A stretch of 64,000 bases of DNA from an uncultured Microbacterium sp. (GTDB taxonomy: Bacteria; Actinomycetota; Actinomycetes; Actinomycetales; Microbacteriaceae), in NCBI RefSeq assembly GCF_900078385.1, contig NZ_FLQR01000001.1, positions 124,001-188,000 on the forward strand. The letters are read 5' to 3'. This document shows positions 41,261 through 48,105 of this stretch, in pieces. Positions within the stretch are counted from its first letter, which is position 1, and each line of letters opens with the position of its first letter. The notes below the pieces were generated by a model. The model did not search any database. It saw only the letters and a list, made by a program, of their open reading frames with translations, and was not told the origin of the DNA. A program made the position numbers and the translations under genes.

Positions 41261-42148
41261 TCAGGGCTGCGAGACGAGCTCTGGGGCCACGGGCGCGACG
41301 GCCGGGGCAGCCGCCGCCTTCGGGCGCCGGACCCGCACCGTCGGGATCCGCGCGGGGGCCGTGCGCCCGTGCGTGGCGTACATCGTCGCGGCGACGAACG
41401 TGAGGCCGCCCACGAGGTTGCCGATGACGGTCGGGATCTCGTTCCAGAGGAGGTAGTCCCACAGCGTGAAGTCGGCGCCCAGGAGCAGCCCCGACGGGAA
41501 CAGGAACATGTTGACGATCGAGTGCTCGAAGCCCATGTAGAAGAAGAGCATGATCGGCAGCCACATGCCGATGACCTTGCCCGCGACGCTGTCGGACATC
41601 ATCGCGGCCACGACGCCGGTGGACACCATCCAGTTGCAGAGGACGCCGCGGATGAAGAGGGTCAGCATGCCGGCGGCGCCGTGGTCGGCGTAGCCGATCG
41701 TGCGGCCGTGGCCGATCTCGCCGATCGCCTGGCCGACGGGGCTGGGCTCGGTGGAGAAGCCGTAGGTGAAGTAGATCGCCATGAGGATGGCGACGAGGAA
41801 CGCGCCGCCGAAGTTGCCGAGGAACACGAGCCCCCAGTTGCGGAGCACGCCGCCGATCGTGACGCCGGGGCGCTTGTCCACCCAGGCGAGCGGCGCGAGG
41901 GTGAAGACGCCGGTGAGCAGATCGAAACCGAGCAGGTAGAGCAGGACGAATCCGACCGGGAAGAGCACGGCCCCGAGCAGCGGCTGGCCGGTCTGCACTG
42001 AGACCGTGACCGCGAACGCGGCGGCCAGCGCGAGGATCGCGCCGCCCATGACGGAGCGGATGAGGGTGTCGCGGGTGGACATGAAGACTTTGGACTCGCC
42101 GGCATCCACCATGCGGGTCACAAGTTGAGCGGGCTTGACGTAGGACAT
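41261..42148 (-). CDS. nirC: Formate/nitrite channel (FNT family)
   Basis: A 295-residue FNT channel with six membrane helices. Family signatures are the LCNWMVSTG loop and FYMGFEHSIVNMFLFPSGL. Its position beside nirBD points to nitrite uptake. TGGAGGCCC precedes the ATG at 42148; a longer frame lacks a ribosome-binding site. The C-terminal 40 residues are Ala/Pro/Arg-rich, longer than in E. coli NirC. Confidence 0.92.
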   Translation of the reverse strand: MSYVKPAQLVTRMVDAGESKVFMSTRDTLIRSVMGGAILALAAAFAVTVSVQTGQPLLGAVLFPVGFVLLYLLGFDLLTGVFTLAPLAWVDKRPGVTIGGVLRNWGLVFLGNFGGAFLVAILMAIYFTYGFSTEPSPVGQAIGEIGHGRTIGYADHGAAGMLTLFIRGVLCNWMVSTGVVAAMMSDSVAGKVIGMWLPIMLFFYMGFEHSIVNMFLFPSGLLLGADFTLWDYLLWNEIPTVIGNLVGGLTFVAATMYATHGRTAPARIPTVRVRRPKAAAAPAVAPVAPELVSQP

Positions 42149-42287
42149 CTGGGCCTCCAGATCGGTGACGCATCCGAGTGAGTGGGCTTCAGCATCTCTC
42201 GTGTGCGTTTCCGGCGGCCGTTCGCGGTGTTGCACGGCGCGAACACTCCGCTCACATCCGCCCGGAGGCGTCGGTGAGAAGGTCTAT

Positions 42288-42327
42288 GAAAGAACTCTTG
42301 CGCAAGATATCTTTCACAGCGTACGCT
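42288..42327 (+). promoter_or_regulatory. ArsR operator and promoter
   Basis: A 28-bp palindrome at 42288-42315 reads GAAAGA-NN-TCTTGC|GCAAGA-NN-TCTTTC, with only the two NN steps unmatched. The -10 TACGCT (42322-42327) is 6 nt before the ATG of the ArsR-type gene. The palindrome therefore lies on the -35 region, ideal for autorepression. Confidence 0.7.
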
Positions 42328-42333
42328 CACCGC

Positions 42334-42906
42334 ATGCCGGAGCAGTCGTTGCAGCGCGTCACCGATCCGTCGCGCCTTCGGGCGCTCGCGCACCCACTCC
42401 GGGTGCGGCTGTTCGACCTGCTCAACGACCATGAGCTCACGGCATCCGAATGCGCGGCGCGCGTGGGGGAGTCGCCAGCGAGCTGCTCCTTCCATCTCCG
42501 CACCCTCGAGAAGTACGGCTTCATCGAGCGGGCGCCCGCACGCGGCCGCGAGAAGCCGTGGCGGCTGGCCGCGCCGTCGTGGGACATGCGGCCGGATCCC
42601 GCGCAGCCCGCGTCGCTGAGCGCCCTGCAGCAGATCGCGCTGACCGGGCTCGAGCTCGACGCGGAGCGGACGCGGGCGTTCATCGCGGCGATGCCGTCCG
42701 AGACCGACGAATGGCTGCAGGCGTCGACCATGACGCGCAGCACGTTCTGGGCGACCGCGGAGGAGCTCGCGGAGCTCAGCCGCGACCTGCAGCAGATCAC
42801 CGAGCGGTTCGCCGGCCGGTCGGCCGACCCGTCCCTCCGCCCGCCGGGCGCCCGCTACGCGCGGATGCTGGCCGTGGCCCACGCCGATCCCGCGGAGGGC
42901 GCGTGA
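42334..42906 (+). CDS. ArsR-family HTH regulator
   Basis: A 190-residue winged-helix repressor: RLRALAHPLRVRLFDLLNDHELTASECAARVGESPASCSFHLRTLEKYGFIERAP near 12-66, followed by a helical C-terminal domain. No metal-binding Cys pair is visible, so it probably senses a small molecule or drug. ATG 42334 is chosen because TACGCT lies 6 nt before it. Its stop overlaps the GTG of an MFS transporter, the likely target. Confidence 0.85.
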   Translation: MPEQSLQRVTDPSRLRALAHPLRVRLFDLLNDHELTASECAARVGESPASCSFHLRTLEKYGFIERAPARGREKPWRLAAPSWDMRPDPAQPASLSALQQIALTGLELDAERTRAFIAAMPSETDEWLQASTMTRSTFWATAEELAELSRDLQQITERFAGRSADPSLRPPGARYARMLAVAHADPAEGA

Positions 42907-44105
42907 CCACGTCGGTGTCGGCGTGGACGGCGCCCGGGTTCCGGCGCCTCGCCACCGCCTGGGTGTTCACGAACCTCGGCGACAGCGCGCTGTACCTGAT
43001 GGTCGCGGTCTGGGTGAAGGACCTGACCAGATCCGACGTCGCCGCCGCGTTCGTGTTCGTGAGCCTCGGCATCCCGGCCGTCCTCGCCCCGTTCCTCGGC
43101 ATGCTCGCCGACCGCTTCTCCCGGAAGCGTCTGCTGATCCTCGCGAACGTCCTCATGGTGCCGGTCGTGCTGAGCCTGTGGTTCATGACGGATGCCGACA
43201 CCGTCTGGGTGTCGTACGTCGTGATCCTGCTCTACGGCTCGTGCGGCTACCTCACCGCCGCCGCCCAGTCCGGGATCATCCGCGGGATGCTGCGCGACGA
43301 GCAGCTCGCATCGGGCAACGGCGCCCTGTCGACGATCGACAACGGCCTGCGGCTGCTGTCGCCGCTCATCGGCACCGTCCTGTACGTGGGTCTCGGCCCG
43401 CACGCCGTCGTCGTGCTCACCGCCGCGTGCTTCGCCGTCACCGCCGTGATCCTGCTGGGGCTGCCCGTGCCCGACGCGTCGGGGGAGCGCGGCGCGTCGC
43501 GCGGCTACCTGCGCGAGCTCGTCGCCGGGTTCGAGCACCTCGCGCTCGTACGGCCGCTCCGGTGGGTGACCCTCTCGATCGCGATCGCCTTCGGGGCGAC
43601 GGGGCTCCTCAACGTGCTGGTCTTCCCCGTCCTGGACGGGATGGGCGCACCGGCCGCCGCCCTCGGCTGGCTCGTGCCGGTGCAGGGTGCCGGGGCGCTC
43701 GTCGGCGGCATCCTGTCGGCCCGGTTCGTGCGCGCCCTCGGCGAGCCGCGCACGGCGGCGCTCGGGATGGGGCTGCTCGCGATCGGGTCGATCCCGCTCG
43801 TGTTCGGGTCGCTCGCCGTCGCGGCGGGCGGGATGGCGGTGATGGGATTCGGCATCCCGCTCACCGTCGTCGCCTTCGCGACGCTCCGCCAGCGCCTCAC
43901 GCCGCACGACCTGCAGGGGCGTGCGGCGGCCGCCGGCAACGTCGCGATCAACCTGCCGCAGACGCTCGTCTCGATCCTCGGCGCGGCGCTCATCGCGAGC
44001 GTCGACTATCGGGTGCTCGTGTGGGTGACGGTGGCGGTCGTGGCCGCCGGGGGGATGCTGGCACTCGCGGCCCGCGTGCCGCGGCCCGCGCCGGCGCCGG
44101 CGTGA
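42903..44105 (+). CDS. MFS transporter
   Basis: A 400-residue major facilitator with 12 predicted helices of the drug-efflux DHA3/MefA-like group (WVFTNLGDSALYLMVAVWVKDL, LGMLADRFSRKRLL as the loop 2-3 motif). The substrate is unknown. It is translationally coupled to the ArsR-type repressor (GTGA overlap), so the pair probably forms an inducible efflux unit. A hairpin follows at 44319. Confidence 0.9.
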   Translation: MTTSVSAWTAPGFRRLATAWVFTNLGDSALYLMVAVWVKDLTRSDVAAAFVFVSLGIPAVLAPFLGMLADRFSRKRLLILANVLMVPVVLSLWFMTDADTVWVSYVVILLYGSCGYLTAAAQSGIIRGMLRDEQLASGNGALSTIDNGLRLLSPLIGTVLYVGLGPHAVVVLTAACFAVTAVILLGLPVPDASGERGASRGYLRELVAGFEHLALVRPLRWVTLSIAIAFGATGLLNVLVFPVLDGMGAPAAALGWLVPVQGAGALVGGILSARFVRALGEPRTAALGMGLLAIGSIPLVFGSLAVAAGGMAVMGFGIPLTVVAFATLRQRLTPHDLQGRAAAAGNVAINLPQTLVSILGAALIASVDYRVLVWVTVAVVAAGGMLALAARVPRPAPAPA

Positions 44106-44185
44106 GCCGGCGAGCAGAGCGGCGCTGAGAGCGGCCGGAGCGAGCGGCACTGCTGGCAGGGGCCGATTGTCGGTCCGGGTTCACG

Positions 44186-44277
44186 GCGCAAACTGCAGGA
44201 CGCGGTGTGACGGACGGGGCGCATGAGCCTCGTGAGCCGCATAGGTCACACCCGGTCCTGCAGATCGCACGAGCGGC
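44186..44277. repeat. Palindromic repeat element, copy 2
   Basis: The arms CTGCAGGACGCGGTGTGAC (44193-44211) and GTCACACCCGGTCCTGCAG (44245-44263) mirror copy 1 at 34875-34962, including GCGCAAAC at the left edge and CGGGGCG and TGAGCCTCG in the core. Bases that differ from copy 1 in one arm are matched by compensating changes in the other. It lies between two convergent genes. Confidence 0.7.
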
Positions 44278-44318
44278 ACCGGGTCCCCGCGGCGGGGTCC
44301 GCCGCGCGGGGGCGTAGC

Positions 44319-44354
44319 GCGCAGGGCGGCGGCCCCCCGACCACCGCCCTGCGC
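44319..44354. terminator. Hairpin between convergent MFS and dehydrogenase genes
   Basis: GCGCAGGGCGG (44319-44329) pairs perfectly with CCGCCCTGCGC (44344-44354). Confidence 0.65.
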
Positions 44355-44367
44355 TGTCCCCAGTAGG

Positions 44368-45444
44368 TCAGTGCGCGTGCGCCGGCTCGCGCGTGTCGGT
44401 GCCGAGCCGCTGCGCGGCAAGGGACTCCGCGGCCGAGAGCGGCGTGATGCCGCGGGCGTCCGCGTCGTGGAAGATCCGCCGCACCGTGTCGCCGATGCCC
44501 GCGACGCGCGCCATGATCTCGTCCCGCGACGCGAGCTGCTTCGCGACGAGGTCGAGGTACAGCACGCCGCCGGCGTTGACGACGAAGTCGGGTGCGTACA
44601 GGATGCCGCGCGCGGCGAGGCGCTCGGCGCCGGCGTGCTCGGCGAGCGGGTTGTTCGCCGGACCGCACACGGCCTTCGCGTCGAGGGCGTCGATGACCTC
44701 GTCGGTGAGGAGACCGCCGATGCCGGCGGGCACGAAGACGTCGGCCGGGACGTGGTGCTCGGTCCCGGGCTCCGCCCACTGGGCGCCGAGCTCGACGGCG
44801 AGGTCGCGCTTGAGCGGGTTCACGTCGGTGACGGTCAGCACGGCGCCCTCCGTCGAGAGGCGCACGGCGAGGCGGCTGCCGACCTGGCCGAGGCCGGAGA
44901 TCGTGATGCGGCGGCCGGCGGGGTCGGGCGATCCCGTGACGCGCTCGAGGGTCGCGCGCAGCGCCTCGTACACGCCGAGGCTCGTGGGGCCGGCGGGCTC
45001 GCCGGATCCGCCGACGGCGTCGGGGAGCCCGACGACGTGCTCGGTGCGCTCGCTGACGACGAGCATGTCGTCCGTCGTCGAGCCGACGTCCTCGGCCGTG
45101 CGGTAGAGGCCCCCGAACGACTCGACGGCGTCGCCGAGGTCGAGGAACGCGGCGCGGCGGCGCGCCGCGTCGAGGACCGTGTCGGGCGGCAGGCAGATGA
45201 CGGCCTTGCCGCCACCGGCATCCAGCCCCGCGGCCGCGTTCTTCAACGTCATGGCCGCGGACAGGCGGAGGGCGTCGCCGATCGCGTCGCTGTAGTGCGG
45301 GTACGTCCACAGGCGGGCCCCGCCGAGCGCGGAGCCCAGGACGGAGGAGTGCAGCGCGACGATGATCACCAGGCCACTGCGTCGACCCGTGATCACCTCC
45401 ACGCGTTCGTGGGAGAAATCGGGCAAGGGCAGGGTGTGCGTCAT
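44368..45444 (-). CDS. Glu/Leu/Phe/Val-type amino-acid dehydrogenase
   Basis: A 358-residue NAD-dependent oxidative deaminase, closest in layout to leucine/valine dehydrogenases: GGARLW near 42, catalytic Lys in LKNAAAGLDAGGGKAV near 67-82, Rossmann motif GLGQVGSRLA near 184-193 and VCGPANNPLAE near 257. It probably starts branched-chain amino-acid breakdown or makes keto precursors for branched fatty acids. GAAGAAGGA precedes the ATG. Confidence 0.88.
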   Translation of the reverse strand: MTHTLPLPDFSHERVEVITGRRSGLVIIVALHSSVLGSALGGARLWTYPHYSDAIGDALRLSAAMTLKNAAAGLDAGGGKAVICLPPDTVLDAARRRAAFLDLGDAVESFGGLYRTAEDVGSTTDDMLVVSERTEHVVGLPDAVGGSGEPAGPTSLGVYEALRATLERVTGSPDPAGRRITISGLGQVGSRLAVRLSTEGAVLTVTDVNPLKRDLAVELGAQWAEPGTEHHVPADVFVPAGIGGLLTDEVIDALDAKAVCGPANNPLAEHAGAERLAARGILYAPDFVVNAGGVLYLDLVAKQLASRDEIMARVAGIGDTVRRIFHDADARGITPLSAAESLAAQRLGTDTREPAHAH

Positions 45445-45560
45445 CGCGTTCCTTCTTCGGCGGCCTTGTGGGCTCTGCGCTGCGGAGGCCGCGGCGTTGC
45501 GGCATCCGCATCCATTGTGCCTCAGCCGAGCCGGAACGTCACGGGCTCTAGGCTGATCGC

Positions 45561-45608
45561 ATGCGCCAGATCGCCCTCCGTCCCGTCGACGCGGCGGTCA
45601 CCGCATGA
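45561..45608 (+). CDS. 15-aa leader peptide overlapping the YbaK-family gene
   Basis: TAGGCT (45549-45554) lies 6 nt before an ATG that opens MRQIALRPVDAAVTA, whose TGA overlaps the YbaK-family ATG in ATGA. This is the leaderless arrangement of several other genes here, followed by translational coupling. The peptide may serve only to load ribosomes. It is unproven. Confidence 0.4.
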   Translation: MRQIALRPVDAAVTA

Positions 45609-46084
45609 CCGCCGCGCACCTCCCGACCCGCAGCCGGCTCGTCCACGATGCGCTGCGCGCCGCGGGCATCGCCGGCGAGATCGTCGTGCTGCCGGATGCC
45701 GCCTCGACGGCGCCGCTCGCCGCCGCCGCGCTGGGCGTCGAGGTGGGCGCGATCGCCAACAGCCTCGTGTTCTGGTCGGACGGCGGACCCCTCCTCGTCA
45801 TGACGAGCGGCGCGCACCGCGTCGACACCCGCGCGCTCGCGGAGCGGCTCGGCCGCGGCACGATCGCCCGCGCGAGCGTCGAGCAGGTGCGCGAAGCCAC
45901 CGGACAGGCGATCGGCGGCGTCGCGCCGACCGGGCACCCGGCGGCGCTCACGACGATCGTCGACGAGGACCTCTCCGCCTACCCGGAGATCTGGGCGGCC
46001 GGCGGCACCCCGCACACGGTGTTCCCGCTGACCTTCGACGAGCTCGTGCGCCTCACCGGCGGGACGGTCACGAAAGTCGACTGA
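45605..46084 (+). CDS. YbaK/EbsC-family aminoacyl-tRNA deacylase
   Basis: A 159-residue trans-editing domain with AIANSLVFWSDGGPLLVMTSGAHRVDT, the conserved Lys position replaced within this stretch, and GGVAPTGHPAALTTIVDEDL. Family members hydrolyse mischarged tRNAs (Cys-tRNA-Pro and others); the exact target is unclear. No ribosome-binding site precedes the ATG. Translation probably depends on the overlapping 15-aa leader. Confidence 0.85.
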   Translation: MTAAHLPTRSRLVHDALRAAGIAGEIVVLPDAASTAPLAAAALGVEVGAIANSLVFWSDGGPLLVMTSGAHRVDTRALAERLGRGTIARASVEQVREATGQAIGGVAPTGHPAALTTIVDEDLSAYPEIWAAGGTPHTVFPLTFDELVRLTGGTVTKVD

Positions 46085-46090
46085 CGCGCG

Positions 46091-46438
46091 TCAGCCCCGC
46101 TCGAGGATCGCCCGCCAGTCGTACGGGACCCGTCCGCGCGGCCCGGGCGAGGGCTGCGTCTCGGGGCGGCTGAGCGGCGGGGCGAGCGCGGGGCCGTCGA
46201 CGGTCTCGCCGTCGACGTAGTCCCAGAACCAGTCCTCGCCGGGCTCGAAGCTCTGCATGTACCGGTGTCCCGTGGCGGCGAAGTGCGCGGTCGCGTGACG
46301 GCCGAGCGACATGTCGCAGCATCCGATGTGACCGCACTGCGCACACCGTCGCAGGTGCACCCACCAGCCGTCGACGTCGTCGCATTCGGCGCAGCCCGTC
46401 CCGGACGGCGGCACGGTCGTGTTGAAGCCCTCGGTCAT
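46091..46438 (-). CDS. UBP-type zinc-finger protein
   Basis: A 115-residue protein with a ZnF-UBP domain: CAECDD, CAQCGHIGCCD and SLGRHATAHFAATGHRYMQSF supply the Cys/His zinc ligands, followed by WFWDYVDGE. In eukaryotes this finger binds the ubiquitin C-terminus; bacterial versions are uncharacterised. It lies 28 nt behind the thioredoxin-reductase-like fusion gene on the same strand, so the two are likely co-transcribed. GGAAGGA precedes the ATG. Confidence 0.9.
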   Translation of the reverse strand: MTEGFNTTVPPSGTGCAECDDVDGWWVHLRRCAQCGHIGCCDMSLGRHATAHFAATGHRYMQSFEPGEDWFWDYVDGETVDGPALAPPLSRPETQPSPGPRGRVPYDWRAILERG

Positions 46439-46466
46439 GGTTTCCTTCCGGAACGGGACGGCTGTG

Positions 46467-48095
46467 TCAGACGGCCAGGGCGCGGTGCACGGATGCCACG
46501 GCGCTCGAGCCTTCGCCGACGGCGGCGGCGACGCGCTTCATCGACCCGCGCCGCACGTCACCGGCGGCGAACACGCGCGGCGTCGAGGTCTCGAACGGGA
46601 ACGGCTCGCGGCCGAGGCTCTGCCAGCGCTCCAGCGACTGCACGGCGATGTCGGTGCCGGTGCGGATGAATCCCTCCGCGTCGCGGTCGAGGGTCGGGAG
46701 CCAGGATGTCGCCGGGTCGGCGCCGATGAAGCAGAAGAGCCCGCGAGCCGAGACATCGCCGACGCTGTCGATCCGCACCGACTCGAGCGACTCCGTCCCG
46801 TCCAGTCCCACGACGTTCGCGCCGGTGTGGACGCGGACGCGCGGCTCCTCGCCGAGCCGATCGGCCAGGTAGGACGACATCCGCGTGCGGAGGTCGGTGC
46901 CGCGGACCACGAGGTCGACGGCGCAGCCGTTCGCCGCGAGGTAGAGCGCGGCCTGCCCCGCGGAGTTCGCCCCGCCGACGACCACGACGGGGGAGCCCGC
47001 CACCTGGCGCAGCTCGAGCGGCGTGGCGGCGTAGTAGATGCCGGCGCGCTCGAAGTCCTCCCAGCGCTCCAGATCGAGGCTGCGGTAGGCGGCGCCGGAG
47101 GTGATGATCGCGCTCCGCGCGCGGATGATGCGGCCGTCGGAGAGGGTGACGTCGAGGTCACGGCCGACCGGCTCGAGCGCGGTGGCCTCGCACGGCGCGT
47201 AGACGCGGACGCCGAACTTGAGCGCCTGCAGCGTCGCCTGCCCGATGAGATCGGCGCCGCTCACGCCGAACGGGAACCCGAGGAAGTTCTCGATGCGCGA
47301 CGTCGACGCAGCCTGCCCGCCCGGGGCGACGGCATCCAGGAGCACCGTGCTCAGCCCCTCGGATGCGCCGTAGATCGCCGCGGCGAGGCCCGCCGGACCA
47401 CCGCCGACGACGACGAGGTCGACGACCTCATCGGCCTGGGCCTGATAGCTGAGACCCAGCTGCTCGGCGACGATACCGGGCGTCGCGCGACGGATCGGCT
47501 CGCCCTGGATGAAGGCGACCGGCAGGTCGGCGACGGTCAGGTCGTGGCCCGCGAGCGTGCCGAGCTCGCCCGGCGGGAGGGCGACGGCGGCGTGCACGAG
47601 GTCGAGGCGCTCGGCGAACCTGCGGAGGGCGAGGAACTCGCTCGAGGCCGTGGACCCGACGAACTTCAGCGTCATGGCCGCGGGGCCGCTCCGCAGCGAC
47701 TCGCGGCGCGCCCACAGCGCGTGCAGGATCAGGTCGCAGAGGTCGTCGTCCTCGTTCATGACCTCGCGGAGCTGCGCGCGCGACACGCGGATGACACGGC
47801 CCGCCTTCGTGACGCGGGCCGTGAGGAACGCGCTCTGGCCGTTGAGGATGCCGAGCTCCCCGGCGAACGTGCGGGGGCCCATCGTCGTGATGACGGCCTC
47901 GCCGATCCAGCGCAGCGCGTCGCGGACGATGTCGACCGCGCCGGACTCGATGAGGATGAGGTCGTAGTCCGACTCGCCCGCATGGAAGGCGACGTCGCCG
48001 GGCTCCACGTCCTGCGGGGTGCCGGCGCCGGCGAGCCGCGCCCACTGGGCATCGGTGAGCGTCGGTGACATCACCGTGTTCTTCTCAGCATCCAT
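46467..48095 (-). CDS. cNMP-binding / glutaredoxin-like / thioredoxin-reductase-like fusion
   Basis: A 542-residue three-part protein. Residues 15-140 form a cyclic-nucleotide-binding barrel (VEPGDVAFHAGESDYDLILIESGAVDIV, FAGELGILNGQ). Residues 145-205 are a thioredoxin-fold remnant without CxxC. Residues 210-542 form a FAD/NAD(P)H thioredoxin-reductase fold (VVVGGGPAGLAAAIYGASEGL, VVGGANSAGQAALYLA, VFAAGDVRRG). The disulfide CATC of true reductases reads AATP here, so electrons must leave by another route. TAGCCT lies 7 nt before the ATG (leaderless). The UBP-finger gene follows directly and may be a partner. Confidence 0.85.
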   Translation of the reverse strand: MDAEKNTVMSPTLTDAQWARLAGAGTPQDVEPGDVAFHAGESDYDLILIESGAVDIVRDALRWIGEAVITTMGPRTFAGELGILNGQSAFLTARVTKAGRVIRVSRAQLREVMNEDDDLCDLILHALWARRESLRSGPAAMTLKFVGSTASSEFLALRRFAERLDLVHAAVALPPGELGTLAGHDLTVADLPVAFIQGEPIRRATPGIVAEQLGLSYQAQADEVVDLVVVGGGPAGLAAAIYGASEGLSTVLLDAVAPGGQAASTSRIENFLGFPFGVSGADLIGQATLQALKFGVRVYAPCEATALEPVGRDLDVTLSDGRIIRARSAIITSGAAYRSLDLERWEDFERAGIYYAATPLELRQVAGSPVVVVGGANSAGQAALYLAANGCAVDLVVRGTDLRTRMSSYLADRLGEEPRVRVHTGANVVGLDGTESLESVRIDSVGDVSARGLFCFIGADPATSWLPTLDRDAEGFIRTGTDIAVQSLERWQSLGREPFPFETSTPRVFAAGDVRRGSMKRVAAAVGEGSSAVASVHRALAV

Positions 48096-48105
48096 GGCAG
48101 ACAGG

